Below, one piece after another: positions 10,565 to 18,985 of a DNA stretch of 64,000 nucleotides. The notes beneath the pieces are model-generated. The model saw only the letters and a program-made list of their open reading frames with translations. It was not told where the DNA came from and made no database searches. This DNA is from Gammaproteobacteria bacterium. GTDB lineage: Bacteria; Pseudomonadota; Gammaproteobacteria; Pseudomonadales; JADFDG01. Position 1 is the first letter of the stretch. Each line of letters opens with the position of its first letter. The translations under genes and the position numbers were made by a program. Location: the NCBI GenBank assembly GCA_018262975.1, contig JADFDG010000009.1:1-64000 (forward strand). The letters run 5' to 3'.

Positions 10565-11032
10565 ATGCGTACCACCCGTGTCATTGCCTCGATGCTCGCC
10601 GCCATCGCTCTGCCGTTGTGCGTCAGCGCCCTGGCCGCCACCGCCCCGCAATGCCCGTTTACCGCCGACTACCTCAAGGCACAACTGGGCCAGCCGTTCG
10701 CCGCCGGCGTGCCGGAGAACGGCATTGTCGGCAAGGCCTGCACCTACAAGGCCAAGGGCATCAAGTTGTGGATCGATGCCGGCCCGCTGGCGGCGCCCAC
10801 CGCGGAGATGTGGCGCAAGATGGCGTCGCCGCCCGGCATGAAATGGAAAGTGGTCGCCGGTGATCCGGACAAGGCCGTGCACGAGCAGCCGCCGGCTGGC
10901 GTCAGCCCGTATCCGTCGCTCAGTTACGAGCGTGCCGGCTGGCTGGTGAACATCACCGTGACTGGCGTGGATGGCAAGGCCGCCATCGATAGCTGGAACG
11001 GCAAGCTGCTGAAGCTGCGCCGCATTCCCTGA
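10565..11032 (+). CDS. Hypothetical secreted protein
   Basis: Signal peptide MRTTRVIASMLAAIALPLCVSALA; RBS aggaagg. Confidence 0.55.
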   Translation: MRTTRVIASMLAAIALPLCVSALAATAPQCPFTADYLKAQLGQPFAAGVPENGIVGKACTYKAKGIKLWIDAGPLAAPTAEMWRKMASPPGMKWKVVAGDPDKAVHEQPPAGVSPYPSLSYERAGWLVNITVTGVDGKAAIDSWNGKLLKLRRIP

Positions 11033-11076
11033 ACTGCCCACGGATGGCGCGGTGTTGCGCCAGAGGACTCGCCCGC

Positions 11077-11499
11077 ATGATGCGTGTATTGCTCGCGTTG
11101 CTTCTTTCCATGGCCGCCACGGCCCAGGCCGGTGAGATTTACAAGTGGACCGACGCCAACGGCAAGGTCCACTTTGGTGACCGCGCGACGCAAGCGGGCC
11201 CAGCGGCGGCGGAAGTCGTCAATCCGCAGGTGAATGTCGTGGAGTCGAGCATGTCCCGTGGCGCCCCACCGCCCGGCGAAGCCGCTGCGCAAAGTCCCGG
11301 GCGGCCACCGGCGCTGCAGAAGCAGCGGCGCGATCCCGAACCCGAAACGGGATCTTCCTCCTGCCAGGCGCAGTGGCGTGCCTACGATGAATCGAAACGC
11401 TGCTATGAAGGCTGTTCCATCCGCCGCCACGATGGCCTGGGCTGGAACACGTCGAACTGCCAGTGCACCAGCGTGCCGGTGCCGAATTGCCGGCGCTGA
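11077..11499 (+). CDS. DUF4124 domain-containing protein
   Basis: Signal peptide then GEIYKWTDANGKVHFGDRA. Confidence 0.8.
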   Translation: MMRVLLALLLSMAATAQAGEIYKWTDANGKVHFGDRATQAGPAAAEVVNPQVNVVESSMSRGAPPPGEAAAQSPGRPPALQKQRRDPEPETGSSSCQAQWRAYDESKRCYEGCSIRRHDGLGWNTSNCQCTSVPVPNCRR

Positions 11500-11682
11500 G
11501 GCGCCTGCCCGCTTGCTGACGTCGCAAGGGCGTGCTTCGATCACTGTCCGCCAGTACGCAGCCGCCGTTTCACCGGTCAGTGTCCTTGCGCACGCGAGCC
11601 TCGTTTCTGCGGCAAATCGCGTCATTTGCTTCATGCAAACTTCCTAAGCGCCCTGGCTTTCGCGTACTGCAAAAGTACCTTT

Positions 11683-11705
11683 CGCATTCCGCTCATCGGA
11701 ATGCG
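11683..11705. repeat. Perfect inverted repeat CGCATTCCG-ctcat-CGGAATGCG
   Basis: 9-bp arms read directly, upstream of the di-heme cytochrome gene. Confidence 0.7.
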
Positions 11706-11871
11706 TGGCCGCATCTGTTGACCCTCCGTGACCTGCTCGTGGAAATGAAACCGCAGTTGCATTCCGTGCAACGCCGGCCCGCAGTACATGGCCGCGCAAT
11801 TACAAAAATTAACAACGCGAGCATGACAACAGTGTCCGCCAGCTACGGCGGACCGGAGCGGGAGGTGGCAG

Positions 11872-14025
11872 ATGCTGTCCATATGGAAAGGTGGAACAAC
11901 GGTACGCGTGGCCGGCGCGCTATGCGTGCTGGCGCTGGCCGGGTGCAACGCGGAGCAGGAAGGCGGTGAACTGGCGGTCTCCGAGGAAATCGGCAGCGCG
12001 GTCGGTGACGCCGGTGTGTTCCCGGAAATCACCGTTGCAGATCTCGACATCACACCCAGGGCCGGCAACACCGCCTACCCGTTGCTGGGCACCAGCAAGC
12101 GCGGCGGTTCGCCGGTGTGGGACTACTGCGAAGACAAGCCCGACAGCACGCCGGTGCCCACCGATCCGCGCTGGCTGGTGCAGCCCGGCATCAGCGACGG
12201 CCGCGCGGTGGCCTTCAACGCCTACTGGAAGGACTGCCACGTCGATCCCGAGGCCGTTGACGAGGTAGGCCACGCGAAGACCTGCGGCGAGTTGCGCCAG
12301 CGCTGGTACGCCGGCGACCGCCTGCTGAACACCGGCAGCCCCGGCGTGGGCGTGCTGTTCGGCGGTGATGATCCGTACACGCTGGAGGCGGCTTTCGGCA
12401 TCTCCACGTTCTCCGCCGCGCAATACAACCAGTTGTGGAAGATCTGGGGCGGGTTTCTCACGCGCCCGTCGAACTTCGACCAGCTGGTGGCCGAGCGTTA
12501 CGGCTCCGGCTTCAAGACGACGTCACGCAACCCGTACCCCAAGCCCGGCGAGGACCCCAACAAGACCAACGGCGGCAGCGGCCAGTTGCCCGAGATGTTC
12601 ACCCAGGTGCGCGGTTACGACGGCAAGTGGACCGGCATGATCGGCGTGACCTGCCATGCCTGCCACTCCGGCGTGGCTGCCAACAAGGTGACCCCGGGCG
12701 GCGGCAACTCCATGCAGGACCTCAACCTGTTCCTGCGTGACATGCTGCCGCTGGGTTACCTGGCGTCGGTGGCGTCCATCGCCAACCTCACCCACACGCG
12801 CGGCACCAACAATGCCAGCGACGTGAACCTCGCCTTCCTGTTCCCCGACGACATCACCAACCTGTGGACGCCCGGCGAGCTGCTGGGGCTGATCACCTCC
12901 GGTTCCACCGCCAGCATGGACACGCCCAACTGGTGGAACATGGGCCACCGCCCGGTGAAATTCGCCGACGGCGTGTTCCCCATGGATGCGCCGCGCGTGG
13001 ACATGGTGTTCTACACGCCGTTCTTCGGCCTGTTCGGCTTTGCCGGCGGCCCGGTGAGCGAGGCCGGCCAGGAGTGGATGCGCGAGAACGGTCCGATGAT
13101 CAACACCTGGGTGGATTCGCTGAAGTCGCCGGCGTATCCGTTGCCGGTGAACACCACGCTGGCCGAGCAGGGCGCCGTGCTGTTCCATGAACTCGACCTG
13201 TGGTCACGCCCGAACACCGTGGCACGCCCGGCCGAGGGCAACGGCTCCTGCTCCAGTTGCCACGGCGCCTACTCGCCGCGCTACGTGAACGACTCGCGCT
13301 GGCTGGCTACCCCGGCACTCGAAGGCATGGCCTCGTACATCACGCCGCAACGCATCATCGCCGCCGACCCGGTGCGCCTGGACACCAACAACGAGATGAT
13401 GCAGCGCGCCGGCGCGAAGAACTTCTTCGGTTACCCGCAGACCTACGGCACCGAGAACGATTGCGGCCCGCAGAACCAGGAGCGCCTGCGCGGCGATCGT
13501 GAGCTCGGCTACCTCGCGCCGCCGCTGTACGGCGTGTGGGCATCGGCGCCGTACATGCACAACGGCTCCATCCCGAACGTCTGGGAGATCCTCAAGCCGT
13601 CCGACCGCAAGGCGATCTGGCGCCGCAAGTCGAAGACCGCGCCGTTCGGCCAGTCCTCGCAGGTGATGGGCTACGACACCAACATGTCCACCGCCTACGA
13701 CAGCGCGAAGATGGGCTGGAAGTACGACACCATCGCCTGCAAGTGGCGCACCTGGTGGAACCCGTCGGTGACGCCGTACATCAGCTGCGACCCGAACGAC
13801 GAGTACAACGACCCGCTGGCCCAGCAGATCCTGTCCGGGCTGTTCTCCAACCTGATCGTGACCTGGAACATCCTGTTCCCGCCCACCCTGACCAAGGCGC
13901 AGATGGAAGATCGCAAGATCTACAACACCATCCTGTTCAGCCAGGGTAACGAAGGCCACGAGTTCAACGCGGTGCTCACCGATGCCGAGCGCACGGCCAT
14001 CATCGAGTACCTGAAGACGCTGTAA
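11872..14025 (+). CDS. Large di-heme c-type cytochrome, RoxA/rubber-oxygenase-like (MauG/CcpA superfamily), predicted lipoprotein
   Basis: CHACH (C261) and CSSCH (C460) heme motifs; lipobox LALAGC; APPLYGVWASAPYMHNGSIPNVWEIL distal motif of di-heme peroxidase-like proteins; 717 aa. Confidence 0.8.
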   Translation: MLSIWKGGTTVRVAGALCVLALAGCNAEQEGGELAVSEEIGSAVGDAGVFPEITVADLDITPRAGNTAYPLLGTSKRGGSPVWDYCEDKPDSTPVPTDPRWLVQPGISDGRAVAFNAYWKDCHVDPEAVDEVGHAKTCGELRQRWYAGDRLLNTGSPGVGVLFGGDDPYTLEAAFGISTFSAAQYNQLWKIWGGFLTRPSNFDQLVAERYGSGFKTTSRNPYPKPGEDPNKTNGGSGQLPEMFTQVRGYDGKWTGMIGVTCHACHSGVAANKVTPGGGNSMQDLNLFLRDMLPLGYLASVASIANLTHTRGTNNASDVNLAFLFPDDITNLWTPGELLGLITSGSTASMDTPNWWNMGHRPVKFADGVFPMDAPRVDMVFYTPFFGLFGFAGGPVSEAGQEWMRENGPMINTWVDSLKSPAYPLPVNTTLAEQGAVLFHELDLWSRPNTVARPAEGNGSCSSCHGAYSPRYVNDSRWLATPALEGMASYITPQRIIAADPVRLDTNNEMMQRAGAKNFFGYPQTYGTENDCGPQNQERLRGDRELGYLAPPLYGVWASAPYMHNGSIPNVWEILKPSDRKAIWRRKSKTAPFGQSSQVMGYDTNMSTAYDSAKMGWKYDTIACKWRTWWNPSVTPYISCDPNDEYNDPLAQQILSGLFSNLIVTWNILFPPTLTKAQMEDRKIYNTILFSQGNEGHEFNAVLTDAERTAIIEYLKTL

Positions 14026-14031
14026 CGCGAT

Positions 14032-14060
14032 GCCCGCCGGCCAGCTACTGGCCGGCGGGC
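14032..14060 (+). terminator. Stem-loop after the di-heme cytochrome gene
   Basis: GCCCGCCGGCCAG-cta-CTGGCCGGCGGGC, 13-bp perfect arms 7 nt after the stop; no strong T-tract. Confidence 0.6.
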
Positions 14061-14077
14061 CATCCGCCCACGCCGGA

Positions 14078-14126
14078 AATTCCGTAAGGCAATTCCGTAA
14101 GGAATTCCTGTTAGGAAATTATTAGG
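14078..14126. repeat. Short tandem direct repeats, consensus AATTCCGTAAGG
   Basis: aattccgtaagg c aattccgtaagg aattcctgttagg aaattattagg read directly. Confidence 0.65.
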
Positions 14127-14187
14127 AACGCGCCCGGAACGGCTCTGCTAGGTTGTCGCCCCGTGATGACACCCGACGGAGAAATCC

Positions 14188-14589
14188 ATGCGCTGCCTGC
14201 CTCGCCTCACCCCGGTCCTTGCCCTGCTGGCCACGCTCGCTGTCGCCACGGCAACCGCCGCCGACAACGCCTGCCTGCTGCGCGGCGCCATCAACGACGA
14301 TGGCATCGTGCAGAACGTCAACTACTGCGCGGTGAACAAGGGCATGAGCGCCGCCAGCTTCCGCACGCATTGCCAGGAACTGCACGCCAACCACGTGGAG
14401 GGCCTGAGCCCGGCCGCGGCGCGCGGCGTGAAGCTCTCGTTCCAGCCGGCCTGCCCGACCACCTACAAGGGCGCCTGCGACAATGCCTTCGGCGAGAAGA
14501 TGACGCTGCAGTTCATGGCCGGCGACTCGCTGGTGGTGAGCCGCCAGGCCGGTCTGTTCTGCATATCGATCGACGGTCGCTGGCGGTGA
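14188..14589 (+). CDS. Hypothetical secreted Cys-containing protein
   Basis: Signal peptide MRCLPRLTPVLALLATLAVATATA, several Cys. Confidence 0.55.
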   Translation: MRCLPRLTPVLALLATLAVATATAADNACLLRGAINDDGIVQNVNYCAVNKGMSAASFRTHCQELHANHVEGLSPAAARGVKLSFQPACPTTYKGACDNAFGEKMTLQFMAGDSLVVSRQAGLFCISIDGRWR

Positions 14590-14599
14590 GCCGCGGCGC

Positions 14600-15403
14600 T
14601 CAGGCGCGCGGCGGCAGGTTGCGGTGCACCGTCGGCTTCGGGTTCCAGTACCAGTAGAAGAAGCCGTTGTCCGTCTGCAGCAGCGTGTGCGTGCGGATGC
14701 TGCTGGCGTGGATGTCGCCCCAGCAGGCGCGCGCCGAGTTGCGGTTGTTGTGCAGGTCGATCACGTCCTGGCCCGGCACCTGCGGCTTGGGCGGGATGTA
14801 CAGCGCGCTGCCCTGCGGCACCCACAGGTCGGCCATGCGGATCCTGCCGAGCTTCGGCCAGTAGCGTGCCACCGAGATCACCAGCGGGAATTTCGGATCG
14901 GTTGACGCGAACACGTGCGGGAAGTCGTGGTGCTCGAGGTCGGTGCACACCACGGTGAGCAGCGCGTTGCCGGTGCCCTGGTACGGCGACCAGTGGCCCG
15001 CCCACACGCCGTATTCGTATTCCACCTGGTGCAGTTGCTTCACCGGGCTCTGCAGCGCCACGCACTGGCCTTTTTCCACCAGCGTGATGCCGAACGCCGC
15101 CGCCGTCATCGGCGTGGCCCACAGCGGCAGGTATTCCACGTCCTCGGCCACCAGCCCCAGCTGCGTTTCCACGCCGTAAGGCGGCGTCTGCTTCACGCCG
15201 GCGATTTCCGGCACGATGTACTCGTTGCCCATGGCCAGCGCCGGGTCGGTGGCGGCGGGCGTGATCGGCGTCACGCCGGCCGGCGGCGCGGCCAGGTAGG
15301 TGGGCTGGCCGCCGTCGTTGTAGAAGTACGGCGTGGCGCTGATGTCCACCGGCTGGTCGATGATTTCGTTGATGAAAACCGGCGTAGCAAAGGGGCTGTC
15401 CAT
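14600..15403 (-). CDS. Hypothetical protein
   Basis: ORF from MDSPFATPVFINEIIDQPVDISATPYFYNDG; no recognised family. Confidence 0.6.
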   Translation of the reverse strand: MDSPFATPVFINEIIDQPVDISATPYFYNDGGQPTYLAAPPAGVTPITPAATDPALAMGNEYIVPEIAGVKQTPPYGVETQLGLVAEDVEYLPLWATPMTAAAFGITLVEKGQCVALQSPVKQLHQVEYEYGVWAGHWSPYQGTGNALLTVVCTDLEHHDFPHVFASTDPKFPLVISVARYWPKLGRIRMADLWVPQGSALYIPPKPQVPGQDVIDLHNNRNSARACWGDIHASSIRTHTLLQTDNGFFYWYWNPKPTVHRNLPPRA

Positions 15404-15429
15404 GCAGTAGTTCTCGTCGTGGTGGTTGG

Positions 15430-16245
15430 TCAGTACTTGTCCCAGTCGTGCGCTGAAGCCACGCACTTGCCGGTGGTGCTGAGCGGGCGCGCGGCCGCAC
15501 GCACGTTCAGGCCGCAGTGGCGGCACACCCAGGTGTATTCGCGCGGTGGTGCGTTGCGTGCTGCGGCCATTTGCTGGCGGTGCAGTTCTTCCTGGCGTGC
15601 CGCCTGGCGCTTGGCCTCGCGGCGCGCATCGTCGCGGTCCGCTTCTGCCTGGCGTTCCTTCGCCTGCGCCGCCCAGCGGGCGGCGGTCTCCGGGGAGGTG
15701 GCGGTAAACGCGTGCAGGCTGGCCGGTTGCCCGCGTTTGAACATCACCGAGCAGGTGTCGCCCCAGGGTTGCGCGAGGAATGACAGTACCAGAGAGTCGG
15801 TCACGCCGTTGCTGAAGGTCACGCTCAGGTTGTAGCAGTCGGGAATGAGCTCCAGCGCCACCAGTTCCTGCGGGCCCCAGTTCTGTTCGCCCATGTCCAC
15901 GTCGCCGTAGGCCAGCATGTCGTCGCGCATGTCATCCGGCATGTCGTCCATGTCGATGCCGCTGAGCATGCTGCTGCCCCACAGTTCGCGCAGTTCCCGT
16001 TCGGACTTGCCGGCCACGAAATGCGCCAGGCTCCAGGCGGCGTGCTGCACGTCATCCACGGACCAGGGCTCGGACGGATCACGCCAGGGGCGCGCCGGGT
16101 CGCCTACGCCACCGCTGCCGGTCGGCGCGGCCTGGACCCGTGCGGCCATTTCGGCCGGCGAGTCGTCGGCCTCGAGGTCGATGCTGTCGATATCGGCCTG
16201 GGTGGGCGCGCCTGGCGCGGGTTTTTTCTTGCTGAATGGCCACAT
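15430..16245 (-). CDS. Hypothetical protein
   Basis: MWPFSKKKPAPGAP...; soluble ORF with DUF-like composition. Confidence 0.55.
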   Translation of the reverse strand: MWPFSKKKPAPGAPTQADIDSIDLEADDSPAEMAARVQAAPTGSGGVGDPARPWRDPSEPWSVDDVQHAAWSLAHFVAGKSERELRELWGSSMLSGIDMDDMPDDMRDDMLAYGDVDMGEQNWGPQELVALELIPDCYNLSVTFSNGVTDSLVLSFLAQPWGDTCSVMFKRGQPASLHAFTATSPETAARWAAQAKERQAEADRDDARREAKRQAARQEELHRQQMAAARNAPPREYTWVCRHCGLNVRAAARPLSTTGKCVASAHDWDKY

Positions 16246-16369
16246 GTGCGTCACGCCTCGGGCTGTGTCCGGGAAGAGGGCGACGGCCTTGTCGCGCTGT
16301 GTTCCCCGGCAATATAGGGCGCGTGCAACGCACGGCGCAAACCGGACCGTGCGGTCCGGCGTGCGCGGA

Positions 16370-16594
16370 TCACGCGGTGATGCGCGCGACCACCCCGCGC
16401 ACCCAGGGTGCCACCACCGCCACCGTCGGGAAGGCCACCGGCCAGGTGGTCGCGCAGCTTTTCAGCCATTGCGACCACAGGCCGGCGTGCAATCCCTGCG
16501 TGGTGGTCAGCACGAAGGCCGACACGATGCAGACCATGATCGCCGAGAGCAAGGCGCTGAAGACCAGCGGGGCAAAGCGGGCGGGAATACGCAT
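16370..16594 (-). CDS. DUF2798 small membrane protein
   Basis: MRIPARFAPLVFSALLSAIMVCIVSAFVLTTTQGL...WLKSCATTWPVAFPTVAVVAPWV. Confidence 0.75.
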   Translation of the reverse strand: MRIPARFAPLVFSALLSAIMVCIVSAFVLTTTQGLHAGLWSQWLKSCATTWPVAFPTVAVVAPWVRGVVARITA

Positions 16595-16650
16595 GTTGAT
16601 TCTCCAGGTCGATGATGCCAACGGTGTTGGCGGTATTTCCCGGCCGGCGT

Positions 16651-17142
16651 TCAACGCAGGCCCGGGAAGTGGGTGGCCCAGCCTGCGAGGTACAGGCCCA
16701 GGCCGAAGACGGCGTGCGTGACGAGGCTCTGCAGGCGTGCGGCCCGCGGGTCCGGCGTGCGCGACGCGGCGATGCCGGCGCCCATGCCCGGCTGCATCAG
16801 CAGGAACGGCGCGGCGGTGGTGGCGATGCCGAACGCCAGCGCCGGCAGCAGCGTGGGGTGGCGCAACCAGTCCGTACCGAGCAGCGTCAGCAGCAGGGCG
16901 GCGAACGCGATGCCGGTGAGGTAGTGCACGCTCCAGCCCATGACGGCCTCGCCGCTCACCGCCTCGGCGCGGGCGATCGCCGCGTGCCGGAACCGGCCGT
17001 GCCGCATGTGCGCGACCCAGCGGCCGACCAGCGCGTAGTTGGGGAAGGCCTGGCCCAGCAGGGGGCCGCGTGCCAGGCACCACAGGTCCATGACCAGGGT
17101 GGCGCCGATGCCGGTGACGAGGATGTCGCTCAATGTGTCCAT
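16651..17142 (-). CDS. DUF2938 membrane protein
   Basis: GIGATLVMDLWCLARGPLLGQAFPNYALVGRWVAHM...GWSVHYLTGIAFA. Confidence 0.8.
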   Translation of the reverse strand: MDTLSDILVTGIGATLVMDLWCLARGPLLGQAFPNYALVGRWVAHMRHGRFRHAAIARAEAVSGEAVMGWSVHYLTGIAFAALLLTLLGTDWLRHPTLLPALAFGIATTAAPFLLMQPGMGAGIAASRTPDPRAARLQSLVTHAVFGLGLYLAGWATHFPGLR

Positions 17143-17190
17143 GGGACGCTCCGGTGCTTGCCTTGGGCAGGTATGGCAGGCACAGTGCCA

Positions 17191-17208
17191 CTTCAAGTCA
17201 ACTTGAGG
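17191..17208. promoter_or_regulatory. SoxR-box-like MerR-family operator in the divergent promoter
   Basis: Minus strand TTGACC-TCAAGTTGACTTGAAGTGG(19)-CACTGT with dyad CCTCAAGTTGACTTGAAG. Confidence 0.65.
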
Positions 17209-17223
17209 TCAAGGGGGGTGGCC

Positions 17224-17649
17224 ATGGATATTGCCGAGGTGGCGCGGCGCTCGGGCATGCCGGCCTCCACGCTGCGTTTCTACGAGGAAAAGGGCCTCAT
17301 CCGTTCGATCGGCCGCAGCGGCCTGCGCCGCCTGTTCGATGCCGACGTGCTGGAGCGGCTGTCGCTGATCGCCCTCGGACGCGCCGCGGGCCTGTCGCTG
17401 GAAGAGATCGCGCGCATGTTCGCCCCCGAGGGGCAGCCACAGATCGACCGCGCGCTGCTGGCCGCCAAGGCCGATGAACTCGACGACAGCATTCGCAAGC
17501 TCACGGCGATGCGCGACGGCCTGCGCCACGCGGCCGCCTGCTCCGCGCCCAGCCACATGGAATGCCCGAAGTTCCGCCGCCTGGTGGGTTTGGCGGCAAG
17601 GGACGTGAAGCGCGCGCACCGCAAGAAGAGTGCGGCGAAGTTGGTGTAG
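17224..17649 (+). CDS. MerR-family transcriptional regulator
   Basis: MDIAEVARRSGMPASTLRFYEEKGLI; two C-terminal Cys (CSAPSHMEC). Confidence 0.92.
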   Translation: MDIAEVARRSGMPASTLRFYEEKGLIRSIGRSGLRRLFDADVLERLSLIALGRAAGLSLEEIARMFAPEGQPQIDRALLAAKADELDDSIRKLTAMRDGLRHAAACSAPSHMECPKFRRLVGLAARDVKRAHRKKSAAKLV

Positions 17650-17692
17650 GCTATCAGTCCCGCGTTTCACGCCACGCGCAGTGCCGCACGCC

Positions 17693-18031
17693 ATGTCTCC
17701 CTGGCTCTACCTCGCCATCGCCATCGTCGCTGAAGTCCTCGGCACGTCGTTCCTGAAGAGCTCCGAGGGCTTCACCCGCCTGTGGCCGTCGCTGGTGGTG
17801 GTGGGTTCCTATGTCACCGCGTTCTATTTCCTGTCGCTCACCCTGAAATCCCTGCCGCTGGGCATTGCCTACGCGGTGTGGGCCGGTGCCGGCGTCGCGC
17901 TCATCGCGCTGGCCGGCTACGCGCTGTACGGCCAGCGGCTGGATGCGCCGGCCATCGTCGGCATTTGCCTGATCGTGGCCGGGGTGGTGATCATCAACGT
18001 CTTTTCCAGCAGCGTCAGTCACGGCGGTTGA
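17693..18031 (+). CDS. SMR-family multidrug transporter (EmrE/QacE-like)
   Basis: WLYLAIAIVAEVLGTSFLKSSEGFTRLWPS...PLGIAYAVWAGAGVALI. Confidence 0.93.
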   Translation: MSPWLYLAIAIVAEVLGTSFLKSSEGFTRLWPSLVVVGSYVTAFYFLSLTLKSLPLGIAYAVWAGAGVALIALAGYALYGQRLDAPAIVGICLIVAGVVIINVFSSSVSHGG

Positions 18032-18066
18032 GCCGTCGCCTGACTCCAGCATTGCAGGTAATCCGC

Positions 18067-18399
18067 ATGACGCTCGAAGAATTTGCCGCCCGCCTGCGCC
18101 AGCAGGGCCAGGCGTGGGGCCTGAAGAATGCCCGCGACGAGTGGGCCACCCACGAGGATCCGGAAGAAGAAACCGAGTCCATGCCGGTGTGGCTGGATGC
18201 CGATGCCGCGGCGCGTTGCGCGGTGGACGAGTGGGCCGGCTTCGCGCCGGCGCCCATCAGCCTGCAGGAGCTGCTCGACGACTGGCTGCCGGCGCTCGAC
18301 GAGGAAGCCGCCTGGCTGGGCATCAATTTCAACCCGGAAGCCCAGGGCGACCTGGTGGACCCGGTGGAGTTGCTGGACCTGCTGCAAGCGGCGCCCTGA
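18067..18399 (+). CDS. Hypothetical acidic protein
   Basis: ORF with ATG at 18067; acidic composition. Confidence 0.55.
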   Translation: MTLEEFAARLRQQGQAWGLKNARDEWATHEDPEEETESMPVWLDADAAARCAVDEWAGFAPAPISLQELLDDWLPALDEEAAWLGINFNPEAQGDLVDPVELLDLLQAAP

Positions 18400-18421
18400 A
18401 CCTGGAGTAGGAAGCATCACC

Positions 18422-18976
18422 ATGCGCATCATCACCTGCCTGCTCGCCCTGTGCCTGTGCGGCGTCGCCACGGCCACCGAACTCAGCGAGAAGACCATGC
18501 GCCACCTGCTGGTGGCCAGCCAGGCCGAGGAGCAGTTCCAGGCCTCGGTGTCGCACATGATCAGCCCCATCATGGACCTGGTGCGCATGCAGAGCCGCGC
18601 ATTGGCCGAACAGCAGGGCTTCACTCCCGAGCAGCAGGAACAACTGGACACGGTGCTGCAGAAATACCTGACGGAGGTCGTGCAGTCGGTGGCGGGGCGC
18701 GCCGATGAGCTGGTGAAGGTCGACGAGTTGGTGCCGCTCTACCTGCCGACCATGCGCAAGGTGCTCAGCGAGGAAGATGCGCTGGAGGTGATCCGCTTCC
18801 ACGAATCACCGGTGGGCAAGAAGATGCTGGCGGCCATTCCCGACCTGATGGCCAACGTGGTTCCGCTGGTGCAGCAGTCGGTCCAGCTGCGCGCCCAAGG
18901 CATTTTCGAGGATGAATTCGCCCGCGTGCGCGGTCCCCTCGAGCAGGACATGGTGCGCATCCTCAAGGGCCCCTGA
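18422..18976 (+). CDS. DUF2059 domain secreted protein
   Basis: Signal peptide; LVPLYLPTMRKVLSEEDALEVIRFHESPVGKKMLAAIPDLM. Confidence 0.8.
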   Translation: MRIITCLLALCLCGVATATELSEKTMRHLLVASQAEEQFQASVSHMISPIMDLVRMQSRALAEQQGFTPEQQEQLDTVLQKYLTEVVQSVAGRADELVKVDELVPLYLPTMRKVLSEEDALEVIRFHESPVGKKMLAAIPDLMANVVPLVQQSVQLRAQGIFEDEFARVRGPLEQDMVRILKGP

Positions 18977-18985
18977 GGCGCGCGC

